A DNA stretch of 64,000 nt, from the NCBI GenBank assembly GCA_002786355.1, contig PGCO01000002.1:434001-498000 (forward strand), read 5' to 3'. The first letter of the stretch is position 1. Each line of letters opens with the position of its first letter. The notes under the pieces are model-generated. The model had not been told where the DNA came from. It worked only from the letters and a program-made list of their open reading frames with translations, and did no database searches. The stretch is from Sediminibacterium sp. FEMGT703S. GTDB lineage: Bacteria > Bacteroidota > Bacteroidia > Chitinophagales > Chitinophagaceae. A program made the translations under genes and the position numbers. This document shows positions 1 to 8,734 of this stretch, in pieces.

Positions 1-2586
1 ATGTAAATCGGAAATCTCGGCAATCACTTGTTCTAATTCATTTTTAACACCAGAATTACTAGGCTCATCATCTAATGCTAAAATGCTTACGATCCTTGTA
101 TTCAATTCGTTAGCCATTACTTGTATAGACTTAGAAAGCCGCTCTTCGTTCGAATGATTATACCGATAAATAAAAAAAGAGATTGTAGCGATACCAATTA
201 CCAAAAAAGAAAAAACACTTACAAATATAATGGTAGCTTGAATTTGAGTTCGAATATTAAACTGAAGCAATTTTTTCACAAGATTTATTCGAAACTTAAC
301 CTTGACTAAAATTGACCCTACATGAAAAACAAAAATGATTAATAAAAAAGAGCAGAATAGATAGGCAAATAAAGTGACAGATTCAATTAACCATGTATTC
401 CTTTTTACAACAACCACCTGACGTTCATTACCGGCATTGTACCATAATTCGGTAAAATCATTTTGAGTTGTATAAGTAAACTCGAACTGTGGTAAATTGT
501 AAGAACTAAGCACAGTAGGGAAATTATAACTATTGAAATGATTAATTATTTTCCCTTTATAATAAATAGCATAAGCGTAATTGCTATTTAAATCTGAAAC
601 TATATCCTGTGATTGATTAAATAATTCAGGGTATAATGCTTCACTTTTATACCGCTTAGAGTTCATTACAATAAACAAATAGCCTATAATTGAATTACTC
701 TTTTCTACAGTAACTTGATAAATGTAATTATAGCCTTTAATGGTATTTTCATAGGTAAACAAATTGGGAATCTCCGTAGCATTGGCCTGATTGAGAACAA
801 GTGTTTTTATGGATGCATAATTCAATGAATCCTCATTAAACAGGGGATGGAAAAGACTATCGAAAGTATAAATCCGAGTATCATACTTATTTAAATAGCC
901 AGAGAAATTTTGGTTAATCAAACTGTCTTTGACAAACTTATTAGCATATTCACTTTCATGAAAACGGCTAAAATTTTCGCTTAAAAAATTATTATTGAAA
1001 TTGGCAGTGGCAATCTTTAGTAAACTTTCTCCTGATGGATCCGATTGAATCGCTAATTTTTCAGCAATCCTTTTCCGCTGTTCAAATTCGACCAAACGAT
1101 GCTGATAAATAACCAATGCAGCAATAGACATTGCAAAAATCATCATCCAAAAAATAAAAAAAGAAGATTTGAAAATGGGAATTCGGAAATCCTTGGCACG
1201 GATTTTAATTACTAAAAGAAAAAGAATCAACCAAAGAATGACTATAAAATGAAAAAGTATTTGAGCTGCATTATAGTAAAATAAAATATTAACGAATCCA
1301 CTTAATATTACAATGACGACCAATAGTCCTAATGATTTCTTTGAGACAACAAGTGGGGTTAGAATTATTTGAGACAAGTAGAAAAACCCAAGCACTAAAA
1401 AGCATAAAATAACAATGCTTATAGTACTGTATATAGACAAACTAAAGAAGTTAGTTACATCAAATGAAATTTTTGCATCTCTCACCAAACTTTGAACAAT
1501 ACCAATAACTAAAAACGCTGTACTGGTATAGATTAAAATTCGAATAATTTTATTCCATGGAGTGAATTCAGTAACCGGGAGCGCACTTTTGATTGAATAA
1601 TTGTTTTTCACAAAACGCGTAACCCAATAAAATAAGAATGCATTTAAAAACAGATCACCTAAAGATGGGTGTAAAAAATTGGATGCATAAATAGATGGAT
1701 CAAATAGCGGTAATTTTGAATAATCAAATGGGAAGGGAAATAGATAAGAAAATAATCTAAGCACCAAAACGGCAATTAGTAAAAACAGAAACCCGCTTTT
1801 AAAATTAACCTGCTCAATTAAATCCTTTGAAATTGCGTGTATGAATAATAACAATAAAAAAACAGCAGCCAACCTAAAAAAGATGGTAATAAAATCATAA
1901 GACACAAACTGCTTACCCTCTTTAAGTTGTATACTAAATAGAAAATTACCCGATTCACTATAAATGGGTGTGTCAGCAGAATCACTCGTTATGCTGTATT
2001 GTTCGTCTAATCCAGGAAAATCGGCAAAATCGGCGGTGAAATATTTATTCTCAATAAAATAGGACCATTTGATAGGCAGCATATTTACCAGAAGAAAATT
2101 TTGTTTTCTTACTATCACTTTCTTCTTGGATAATAAGAACTGCCCAGTTGAACTATTTAGAAATTGAATATTTTCTTTAGAAAAAAGAAATGTTTGAGGT
2201 ACAGTCATTTTATTGGTACTCCAAAAAACCTCATCAAAACCTGCTTTTGAATTTTCTTTGTAGAGAAAAACTCCAGACTTTCCTTTCTCGAGCCTTAATT
2301 CTACTTCGGTACTAGAGGAATCAAAAACAAGTGATTTTAAACTAATCGTATCTTTTGAAAAAGCATCAAACTTTTGTTCTTCATCATGAATCCTATTTTC
2401 GATATTCTCTTTGACCTTATCTGGCCCAGAGTTATAGCTAAAATAATTAGAGAAAATAAAGGAAATGGTATATAACCATGCTGCAGTTATAATTAAATAA
2501 CCATTTTTAAACACCGCATTTTGTAAACTGGTCAGCAATTGATTAGCTTTTCTTTTTAACAGAATTCCACATTTCGTCCATTTCAT
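1..2586 (-). CDS. Large membrane sensor histidine kinase (NtrY-like), C-terminal part outside window
   Basis: The minus-strand frame is open without a stop from about 2586 to the window edge, giving 862 codons of an incomplete gene. One N-terminal membrane segment is followed by a soluble region. Roughly eight hydrophobic segments then fall between about residues 225 and 500, followed by a second extracytoplasmic region and two more membrane segments near residues 740-800. The end visible here (IRTQIQATIIF, then YRYNHSNEERLSKSIQ) resembles the segment before the second sensor domain of Bacteroidota NtrY-like kinases, in which HAMP, HisKA and HATPase domains follow. Those catalytic domains lie outside the window, so kinase function is inferred. 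The only ATG (2586) overlaps mazG by 44 nt; a TTG or GTG further in, near 2515-2540, is an alternative start. It appears co-transcribed with mazG. Confidence 0.6.
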   Translation of the reverse strand, partial: MKWTKCGILLKRKANQLLTSLQNAVFKNGYLIITAAWLYTISFIFSNYFSYNSGPDKVKENIENRIHDEEQKFDAFSKDTISLKSLVFDSSSTEVELRLEKGKSGVFLYKENSKAGFDEVFWSTNKMTVPQTFLFSKENIQFLNSSTGQFLLSKKKVIVRKQNFLLVNMLPIKWSYFIENKYFTADFADFPGLDEQYSITSDSADTPIYSESGNFLFSIQLKEGKQFVSYDFITIFFRLAAVFLLLLFIHAISKDLIEQVNFKSGFLFLLIAVLVLRLFSYLFPFPFDYSKLPLFDPSIYASNFLHPSLGDLFLNAFLFYWVTRFVKNNYSIKSALPVTEFTPWNKIIRILIYTSTAFLVIGIVQSLVRDAKISFDVTNFFSLSIYSTISIVILCFLVLGFFYLSQIILTPLVVSKKSLGLLVVIVILSGFVNILFYYNAAQILFHFIVILWLILFLLVIKIRAKDFRIPIFKSSFFIFWMMIFAMSIAALVIYQHRLVEFEQRKRIAEKLAIQSDPSGESLLKIATANFNNNFLSENFSRFHESEYANKFVKDSLINQNFSGYLNKYDTRIYTFDSLFHPLFNEDSLNYASIKTLVLNQANATEIPNLFTYENTIKGYNYIYQVTVEKSNSIIGYLFIVMNSKRYKSEALYPELFNQSQDIVSDLNSNYAYAIYYKGKIINHFNSYNFPTVLSSYNLPQFEFTYTTQNDFTELWYNAGNERQVVVVKRNTWLIESVTLFAYLFCSFLLIIFVFHVGSILVKVKFRINLVKKLLQFNIRTQIQATIIFVSVFSFLVIGIATISFFIYRYNHSNEERLSKSIQVMANELNTRIVSILALDDEPSNSGVKNELEQVIAEISDLH

Positions 2587-3319
2587 TCAGACTTAAATCG
2601 GTCAGTTTTATACCTTTACTCAAAGCAATGGATTCCATTGCTTTGAATCGTTGAATAAACTTCTGATTCGTCTTTTCTAAGGCCGCTTCAGGGTCAACCT
2701 GCAAAAACCGTGCATAATTAATCAAACTGAACAAAATATCTCCAAATTCGGCTTCAATTTCGTTTTGCTCGCCTAAATTTTCAGCTTCTTTAAGTTCGCC
2801 TATTTCTTCATCCACCTTTTTCCAAACATCTGCTTTATTTTCCCATTCAAATCCTACTTGCTTTGCTTTTTCTTGTATTCGAATAGCTTTTACAATAGCA
2901 GGAAGCGATTTAGGAACGCCTTCAAAAATTGATTTATTCATTTTACCCTCAGCAACCTTGATAGCCTGCCAATTGCGTTTTACTTCAGCTTCATCTTTTA
3001 CCTTAACATCCCCATAAATATGCGGGTGCCTTCTAACCAGTTTATCTGAGATACCGTTGAGAACATCTTCAAGAGAAAAATGCATTTGTTCAGATCCTAT
3101 CTTAGCATAAAATATGATATGCAGAATTAAATCGCCTAATTCTTCTTTAATTCCTTGCCAATTTTGAGTATCAATTTCATCTACTAATTCGTATAACTCC
3201 TCAATCGTCATAGACCTGAGCGTATGTATGGTTTGCTTTTGATCCCAAGGACATTGCTCCCTTAATTCATCCATAATCTTCACCAAACGTAAAAAAGCAA
3301 TAGCATTATTATTCATCAT
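2543..3319 (-). CDS. mazG: Nucleoside triphosphate pyrophosphohydrolase MazG
   Basis: MazG hydrolyses (d)NTPs to the monophosphate and pyrophosphate, cleaning the nucleotide pool. The 258-residue length fits the two-domain bacterial enzyme. The N-terminal domain starts with LRE-CPWDQKQT and carries the metal-binding pattern EELYELVDEI followed by EELGDLILH. The C-terminal repeat has EEIGELKEA and AEFGDILFSLINYARFL. Two ATG codons lie in tandem (3319 and 3316), so the start is uncertain by one residue. It sits 1 nt downstream of the DUF3667 gene and overlaps the following kinase gene, so the three genes are likely one transcript. Confidence 0.95.
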   Translation of the reverse strand: MMNNNAIAFLRLVKIMDELREQCPWDQKQTIHTLRSMTIEELYELVDEIDTQNWQGIKEELGDLILHIIFYAKIGSEQMHFSLEDVLNGISDKLVRRHPHIYGDVKVKDEAEVKRNWQAIKVAEGKMNKSIFEGVPKSLPAIVKAIRIQEKAKQVGFEWENKADVWKKVDEEIGELKEAENLGEQNEIEAEFGDILFSLINYARFLQVDPEAALEKTNQKFIQRFKAMESIALSKGIKLTDLSLNEMDEMWNSVKKKS

Positions 3320-3320
3320 A

Positions 3321-4286
3321 TTAGATTATCATAAATGAGAAAAGTATAAAGATCAAAAAGAGCAAAGAGAAAATGAGTACATTGATCATTAGTAACAAAG
3401 AAAACTTCAAGATTGTCTTTCTTCTAGACTGCTGATAGAATTTTCGCAAAGATTTATACCAATAAAATAATAGTACACAAGCAGAAAAGCCAGAAGAGAT
3501 AAATCCATCTAAATAATTTTTTTCACCCCCCTTTCCATAATCGTATAAACCAACTGCAGTAAAAGCAATATTCATACACATGACTAAAAACATAATAATA
3601 AAAAAGGCAGCATACAAATGGAGTGTATAAACAATATGATCAGCATAATAATACTTGCCTTTTCGTGCATAAAGTAAAAACAAGAAAAAAGCAAATATGG
3701 GTAAGGAAACAAATAATAATTTAGGATACTGATGAGTAAATACATCAAACAGTTTACTCAATAGCACTTTCCCGTCTGGGTATTTTTCTTTTAAGACAAG
3801 GTTCTTTCTGGTCAACTTCTCAATAATATATCCGTCTTTTTTATCATTTGGTAGTTTTGCTTGAACAGAATCATATTCACGAATGCTTGAATAACTTCTT
3901 TCAAAATTGACTAAATCATTATTTTCAACAGAATCCTTAGGATTTGAGGCAACTTTATCTTCTATTTTATTGGTATTGACTGAAAATAAAAAAAGAAAGA
4001 AAAAAGCAGAAGTAAAAATGTATAACCGGATGGGATGCAGATAATCGGCTCTTCTACCCTTTAAATGTTCTTGCGATAAAAAACCAGGCTTTAACAACAA
4101 GGCTTTCATTGTGCTAAAAAATTTGCCATCAAAATGAAATAAATCAAATACAAAATGGGCAAATAAATGCTTAAAAGGTTCCCTGGGCTCAATGTTTTCT
4201 TGGCCACAAATATGACAGAATCTACCATGAATTACTGCATTGCAGTTTAAACATGTTTTTTCTCGGCGTTCATTTAAATGAGACAA
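3321..4286 (-). CDS. DUF3667 membrane protein with N-terminal zinc ribbon
   Basis: The protein has 321 residues. It begins with a four-cysteine ribbon (C12, C15, C24, C27) ending in HICGQENIEP, followed by the DUF3667 core (HLFAHFVFDLFHFDGKFFST, then LLKPGFLSQEH and the RRADYLHPIRLYIF motif). Four or five hydrophobic helices make up the rest, with a Lys/Asp-rich soluble loop at about residues 108-175. The family is widespread in Bacteroidota and has no established function. The start is a TTG codon; no in-frame ATG precedes the conserved zinc ribbon, so the TTG is accepted. It is the first gene of the DUF3667-mazG-kinase run. Confidence 0.85.
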   Translation of the reverse strand: MSHLNERREKTCLNCNAVIHGRFCHICGQENIEPREPFKHLFAHFVFDLFHFDGKFFSTMKALLLKPGFLSQEHLKGRRADYLHPIRLYIFTSAFFFLFLFSVNTNKIEDKVASNPKDSVENNDLVNFERSYSSIREYDSVQAKLPNDKKDGYIIEKLTRKNLVLKEKYPDGKVLLSKLFDVFTHQYPKLLFVSLPIFAFFLFLLYARKGKYYYADHIVYTLHLYAAFFIIMFLVMCMNIAFTAVGLYDYGKGGEKNYLDGFISSGFSACVLLFYWYKSLRKFYQQSRRKTILKFSLLLMINVLIFSLLFLIFILFSFMII

Positions 4287-4347
4287 AGCTTATTTTTCAA
4301 CTAAAATACACAATTAGCGGCTTGTATGGATTACCCATTTAAGATTG

Positions 4348-4355
4348 TATTTTTG
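4348..4355 (+). promoter_or_regulatory. Bacteroidota -7 element (TATTTTTG)
   Basis: The motif TATTTTTG matches the TAnnTTTG consensus and lies 14 nt before the ATG at 4370. A TTG at 4322-4324 could be the -33 element with a 23-nt spacer. It would drive the secreted-protein gene and the oxidoreductase that overlaps it. Confidence 0.5.
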
Positions 4356-4369
4356 AATAAAGAAAATAA

Positions 4370-5200
4370 ATGAAGTGGCCCATCCTTTTTTGTACCATAT
4401 TTCTAGGGAATTCCCTCTGGGGTCAATTCTACTTAAATGATATCCATGGATTAAAAATTTCGCAAGAAAAGTACCAATTGATGCGAAAAAACAAAATAAT
4501 CAATATTACTGCCAATAGTATAGAAGCAGATGGCTCCAACACAAAAGGCTTTTCGTTGAACCAAGAACTGCAAATTGATGGTAAAAAAATGGTTACTACC
4601 ATAGCAAATATTGCTAGCCCAACAGAAAAAATTACCAATACTTATGAATTAAGTAAACTAAAGCGTACCATCAAGAATAGATCGAGTATTCAAACCACAA
4701 CAGACTATGCCTACGATGAAAAAGGGTTATTAAATAAAATAATAAGTACCACCATAGACTCCATACAAAAGAAACCTATTTCAGAAACCCATCTTTGGCA
4801 GTATCAAACAAATGGTATACCCATCAGCATGGTTAAATGGGGAGATGGGATAGACACCGTTAAAGTAGCATTTGTTGCCGACAGCACAGGGAATATCATA
4901 GAAGAATATTGGTATAAAAAAGGAAAGAAAATAGAATCCTATTATTATTACTATACCAATAATCAATTAACAGACGTAGTAAGATTTAATGCAAAAGCCA
5001 ACCGATTAATTCCTGACTTTGTTTACGAATACAATCAACAAAACCAATTGACCAGTATGATTCAAGTAAGTTTTAATGGAAGCTCAGTTATTCATTGGGC
5101 CTATACTTATCATTCAAATGGCCTAAGAGAAACAGAAACTGCCAGAGATAAAGAAAAAAATATCATCGCAAAAATTACTTATAGTTTTGAAAAACAATAA
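4370..5200 (+). CDS. Secreted protein with YD/RHS-like beta repeats
   Basis: This 276-residue protein starts with a short hydrophobic signal peptide (MKWPILFCTIFLGNSLWG), so it is probably exported. The mature part has repeated units of the type Y-x-Y-D-x-x-G-L-L-x-K-I (about residues 120-135) and Y-x-Y-N-x-x-N-Q-L-T (about residues 200-245). These resemble YD/RHS-type beta repeats seen in many short Bacteroidota lipoproteins and secreted proteins. There is no catalytic motif and no type IX sorting tail, and I cannot assign a role. Its 3' end overlaps the next gene by 14 nt in another frame, implying translational coupling. Confidence 0.75.
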   Translation: MKWPILFCTIFLGNSLWGQFYLNDIHGLKISQEKYQLMRKNKIINITANSIEADGSNTKGFSLNQELQIDGKKMVTTIANIASPTEKITNTYELSKLKRTIKNRSSIQTTTDYAYDEKGLLNKIISTTIDSIQKKPISETHLWQYQTNGIPISMVKWGDGIDTVKVAFVADSTGNIIEEYWYKKGKKIESYYYYYTNNQLTDVVRFNAKANRLIPDFVYEYNQQNQLTSMIQVSFNGSSVIHWAYTYHSNGLRETETARDKEKNIIAKITYSFEKQ

Positions 5201-6257
5201 ATCAACTACCCTACCTATTCAAACAGCTATCCTTTCATTTGGCATGTCTGGACGCGTTTTCCACGCCCCATTTATTCAATACCACCAAGGATTTGATTTA
5301 GTTGGGATTGTAGAACGTTCTAAAGACGAAGCAGCTGCTATTTATCCGAACACGACGATTTATAGAAATATTGATGACGTTTTAGAAAATCAAAACATCA
5401 AATTAATTGTAGTTAACACGCCAACAAACACGCATTTTGAATTTGCGCAGAAAGCTTTATTAGCTGGGAAACACGTTGTGGTTGAAAAAGCATTTACCAC
5501 AACAGTAGAAGAAGCCCAACAACTAACTCAATTGGCAAAAGAAAAAGGACTGGTGCTTACTGTATATCAAAACAGAAGATGGGACAGTGATTTCAGCACA
5601 GTTAAACAAATAGTAGATGATCAAAAAATAGGTTCAATTATTTCCGCTGAATTTCATTTTGACCGATATAAGGAATCGCTCAGCCCCAAGTTGCACAAAG
5701 AAACACCCAATGCAGGAGCCGGGCTATTATTAGACCTAGGGCCGCATTTGATTGACCAAGCTGTTTATCTTTTTGGGATGCCCAATGCAGTGATGGGAGA
5801 TATTAGAACAGTAAGGCCTCACTCTTTAGTAGATGATGAATTTACACTAATCCTTTATTATCCTACTCTTCGGGTTACCCTTAAGAGCAGCTTAATGGTT
5901 AAAGAACCTTTACCATCCTATATCATTCATGGCAGCAAAGGTTCATTTATAAAATCAAGAGCAGATATACAAGAAGCTGCTTTGATTAATCAGGCTATTC
6001 CTTACACCGAAGATTGGGGGCAAGAACCAGCAACAGCCATGGGATACTTGCATACAACAATTAATGATCAAACCATTCAAGAATACATCACCTCTCTTAA
6101 AGGCAATTACGGGGCTTTTTATGATGGGTTATATGATACGATTGTAAACAATGCACCCTGCTTAGTAAGTGGTAATGATGGATTGAATGTTATGAAAATT
6201 ATTGAAGCAGCAAAAGAAAGTCATTTAACTGGCAAAATAATCCCATTAACCCCTTAA
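5187..6257 (+). CDS. Gfo/Idh/MocA family NAD(P)-dependent oxidoreductase
   Basis: The 356-residue protein opens with a Rossmann region (TAILSFGMSGRVFHAPFI) and has the family motif HVVVEKAFTTTVEEA near residues 93-107. A GLLLDLGPHLIDQAVYLFG segment lies near residue 175; in this family the conserved Lys and His lie in these motifs. Members oxidise or reduce sugars and related polyols; the substrate cannot be read from sequence. The start is TTG at 5187. The only nearby ATG is inside the nucleotide-binding loop and would destroy the fold. It overlaps the preceding secreted-protein gene by 14 nt and meets the Kef-type gene tail to tail with a 4-nt overlap. Confidence 0.9.
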   Translation: MKNNKSTTLPIQTAILSFGMSGRVFHAPFIQYHQGFDLVGIVERSKDEAAAIYPNTTIYRNIDDVLENQNIKLIVVNTPTNTHFEFAQKALLAGKHVVVEKAFTTTVEEAQQLTQLAKEKGLVLTVYQNRRWDSDFSTVKQIVDDQKIGSIISAEFHFDRYKESLSPKLHKETPNAGAGLLLDLGPHLIDQAVYLFGMPNAVMGDIRTVRPHSLVDDEFTLILYYPTLRVTLKSSLMVKEPLPSYIIHGSKGSFIKSRADIQEAALINQAIPYTEDWGQEPATAMGYLHTTINDQTIQEYITSLKGNYGAFYDGLYDTIVNNAPCLVSGNDGLNVMKIIEAAKESHLTGKIIPLTP

Positions 6258-8119
6258 TCATTCTCGATTATTTTTGATTTATCCCAAGCATTGTCTGGTT
6301 TGTGCTCCATGAACCTACGATCTTCTGCAATAATTCTTTCTTGTTGTTCTATTTCTTCTTTTACGCTTTTAACATAACTATCCGAATCGTGGCGATGCTT
6401 AGCTAATTTATAAAGAGCTGCATGATCGTACATAATAAAATCATTTGCTTTTCTAAGTGATGTATATTTTCTAAAACCTAATTCACTTAGAATATCTACC
6501 CCCATGTAAACAGATGCATGAATGGATTCTCTATAAATTTTTTCAACCCCATTATCAATTAGCTCATAAGCATCAATCCTATTTTTGGCTCTAAAAAAAA
6601 GTTTAAGTTGAGGATAATGTTTTGCTATAAGTTCAGATAACTGTATGTTTTTCTCTGGAATATCTAAAGCAGAAACTAAAATCTTAGCCTTGGATATACC
6701 GGCTGCCTCTAAAATATCCATCCTTGTAACGTCTCCGTAAAACACTTTAAACCCCATTTTACGTAACAACAACACTTGATCACTATTATTATCTAGAATG
6801 GTCGCTTCTACTCCATTTGCTCTTAAAAATCTACCCAACGTACTACCAAAATGTCCAAATCCTGCAATAATAATATCATTATGTTCTTTAGGATCAACTT
6901 TATATTGATGATCAGCCTTTTTCAGAATAAATAACTTCCCTGATAAAAATTTTTCATCTAAAAAAAGAAATATAGGAGACATAATCATACTGATAGTTAT
7001 TACAGCCATATAGTAATCAAATAAAGCATCATTAATCATTCCTAATGCACCAATCGACCCTAAAAGGATAAACGCAAACTCCCCTACTTGTGAAAGCAAT
7101 AGGGTAAATAAAATTTTTTGCTGTAATACCAATTTGAAAATAACCGCTACAAAATATAATACAATTGATTTTATAAGCATGAACAGCAACACCCCAAGCA
7201 ATATATTGAATGGCTGTTGAACAATTAAGCCAAAATTGATGGTAGATCCAACTGCGGTAAAAAACAAGCCTAATAGAATCCCTTTAAATGGCTCTAAATT
7301 GCTTTCTAATTCATGTCTGAATTCACTATTGGCCATTAACACTCCTGCTAAAAAAGCGCCTAATGCTGCACTAATACCCGCCAAATCCATGAGCCACGAA
7401 ACAGCAATTACTAAAAAAAGAGCGGATGCAGTAAACAATTCACGCATATGCGCTTTTGCTATCCAGTGTAGTAAAGGACTAAACACGAATTTCCCTAAAA
7501 ATATAATGGTAGCAACCGCTACAACAATAGTAATGGTTGGATACTGATCTATCACACCTAAAAATCCATCCCGAGTATTTTTCACTTCTTTGTTAGCGGT
7601 GGCAGCTAATAAAGGAATGATGGCTAAAATCGGAATCACTGCTATATCCTGAAACAATAAAACGGCAAAAGACGATTTTCCAGCGTGGGTTTTATCTAGA
7701 TTCTTTTCCTTTAATGTTTGCAGAACAATTGCCGTAGAAGACATAGCAAAAGTTAAGGCAAGCGCAATTGCAGTGTTTAATTCTATGTTTTGAATAAAAT
7801 AAAACAAACCAAAAAATAGAATCCCTGTCAAAAGCATCTGTAATCCCCCCATGCCTAGAATCCTTCTTCGAATTCTCCAAAAAGATTGTGGATTTAGTTC
7901 AAGTCCAATTAAAAAGAGCATCATGACCACACCAAATTCGGCAGCATGCATGATATCCTCACCTTCAGTTCCAATAAATCCAAGGGCAAAAGGACCAATA
8001 ACAATACCAGCAATGATATATCCCAATACACTTCCAATACCCAGTTTTTTTGCGATGGGTACAAATAGTAAGGCAGCACCTAAAAAAATCATTGCGTTTT
8101 GTAAAACTGATGCTCCCAT
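6254..8119 (-). CDS. Kef-type monovalent cation:proton antiporter (CPA2) with RCK domain
   Basis: The 621-residue protein has an N-terminal CPA2 membrane domain of about 12 helices (residues 1-385), including the conserved-looking GLELNPQSFWRIRRRILGMG stretch, and a cytoplasmic TrkA-N/RCK domain. The Rossmann loop GFGHFGSTLGRFL is near residue 420, with the acidic nucleotide-binding region ILDNNSDQ downstream. A charged coiled tail follows. Such proteins exchange K+ or Na+ for H+ and in the E. coli KefB/KefC case are gated by a soluble oxidoreductase. The quinone-reductase-like gene upstream overlaps it by 31 nt, which supports a two-component Kef system here. Confidence 0.9.
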   Translation of the reverse strand: MGASVLQNAMIFLGAALLFVPIAKKLGIGSVLGYIIAGIVIGPFALGFIGTEGEDIMHAAEFGVVMMLFLIGLELNPQSFWRIRRRILGMGGLQMLLTGILFFGLFYFIQNIELNTAIALALTFAMSSTAIVLQTLKEKNLDKTHAGKSSFAVLLFQDIAVIPILAIIPLLAATANKEVKNTRDGFLGVIDQYPTITIVVAVATIIFLGKFVFSPLLHWIAKAHMRELFTASALFLVIAVSWLMDLAGISAALGAFLAGVLMANSEFRHELESNLEPFKGILLGLFFTAVGSTINFGLIVQQPFNILLGVLLFMLIKSIVLYFVAVIFKLVLQQKILFTLLLSQVGEFAFILLGSIGALGMINDALFDYYMAVITISMIMSPIFLFLDEKFLSGKLFILKKADHQYKVDPKEHNDIIIAGFGHFGSTLGRFLRANGVEATILDNNSDQVLLLRKMGFKVFYGDVTRMDILEAAGISKAKILVSALDIPEKNIQLSELIAKHYPQLKLFFRAKNRIDAYELIDNGVEKIYRESIHASVYMGVDILSELGFRKYTSLRKANDFIMYDHAALYKLAKHRHDSDSYVKSVKEEIEQQERIIAEDRRFMEHKPDNAWDKSKIIEND

Positions 8120-8715
8120 TGATCTTCATTTAATTGATTAAAATTTTCTACGAGCCGCAACTTGCTAACATCTATTTTATCCTTCATTAAAAAGTGGACA
8201 ATTTGCTCGTACCGAATCATATAATCTTCAATTTCAGCAGAACTCAATTTATTTGCTCCTGGAACAATAAAAGGAGGCAAATACTCCATCAAACATAAAT
8301 GAGCCGTTTGATCAAAAGAATTTAAAAACTCCCGATGTGTAAATCTATTCCTACCCTCTTTATGGTACACATTAAAATTACCTCCAGAAGAAATTACATT
8401 CATCGCCCATTTACCCGCTAACATTTTTCCATTAGATCCATAAGCCCAACCATATTCTAGCACCAGATCTAACCATTGTTTCATTAATGGAGGACAATTA
8501 TACCAATAAAAAGGATGATGCCAAATGATAATATCGTGTTCAAGCAATATTTTTTGTTCTTCTATAATATTGATATTAAAATCGGGATATAATTCATACA
8601 TATCTCTGAAAGTGACCCCTGAAAGCTGCTTCACTCCTTCTACTAATTTTACATTAACCTTACTGTCCTCAAAACGAGGATGAAAAAACAAGATCAGTAT
8701 TCTTTTATTCAACAT
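8089..8715 (-). CDS. KefF/KefG-like NAD(P)H-dependent flavin oxidoreductase
   Basis: This 208-residue protein has a flavodoxin-like fold. It begins MLNKRILILFFHPRFEDSK, with the motif HDIIIWHHPFYWYNCPPLMKQW at about residues 68-89, as in the YheR/KefG and NQO/MdaB families. A longer reading from a TTG at 8781 would overlap the MFS gene by 47 nt and add residues unlike the family, so the ATG at 8715 is preferred. In E. coli the homologues bind to Kef antiporters and are needed for full activity. The 31-nt overlap with the antiporter gene supports the same pairing. Confidence 0.88.
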   Translation of the reverse strand: MLNKRILILFFHPRFEDSKVNVKLVEGVKQLSGVTFRDMYELYPDFNINIIEEQKILLEHDIIIWHHPFYWYNCPPLMKQWLDLVLEYGWAYGSNGKMLAGKWAMNVISSGGNFNVYHKEGRNRFTHREFLNSFDQTAHLCLMEYLPPFIVPGANKLSSAEIEDYMIRYEQIVHFLMKDKIDVSKLRLVENFNQLNEDQWEHQFYKTQ

Positions 8716-8734
8716 AATTACAAATGGAGTGAAA

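Noticed and set aside
7236..7547. Open frame of 103 codons on the plus strand
   Set aside because: It lies wholly antisense to the Kef-type antiporter membrane domain and has no signal, motif or promoter of its own.
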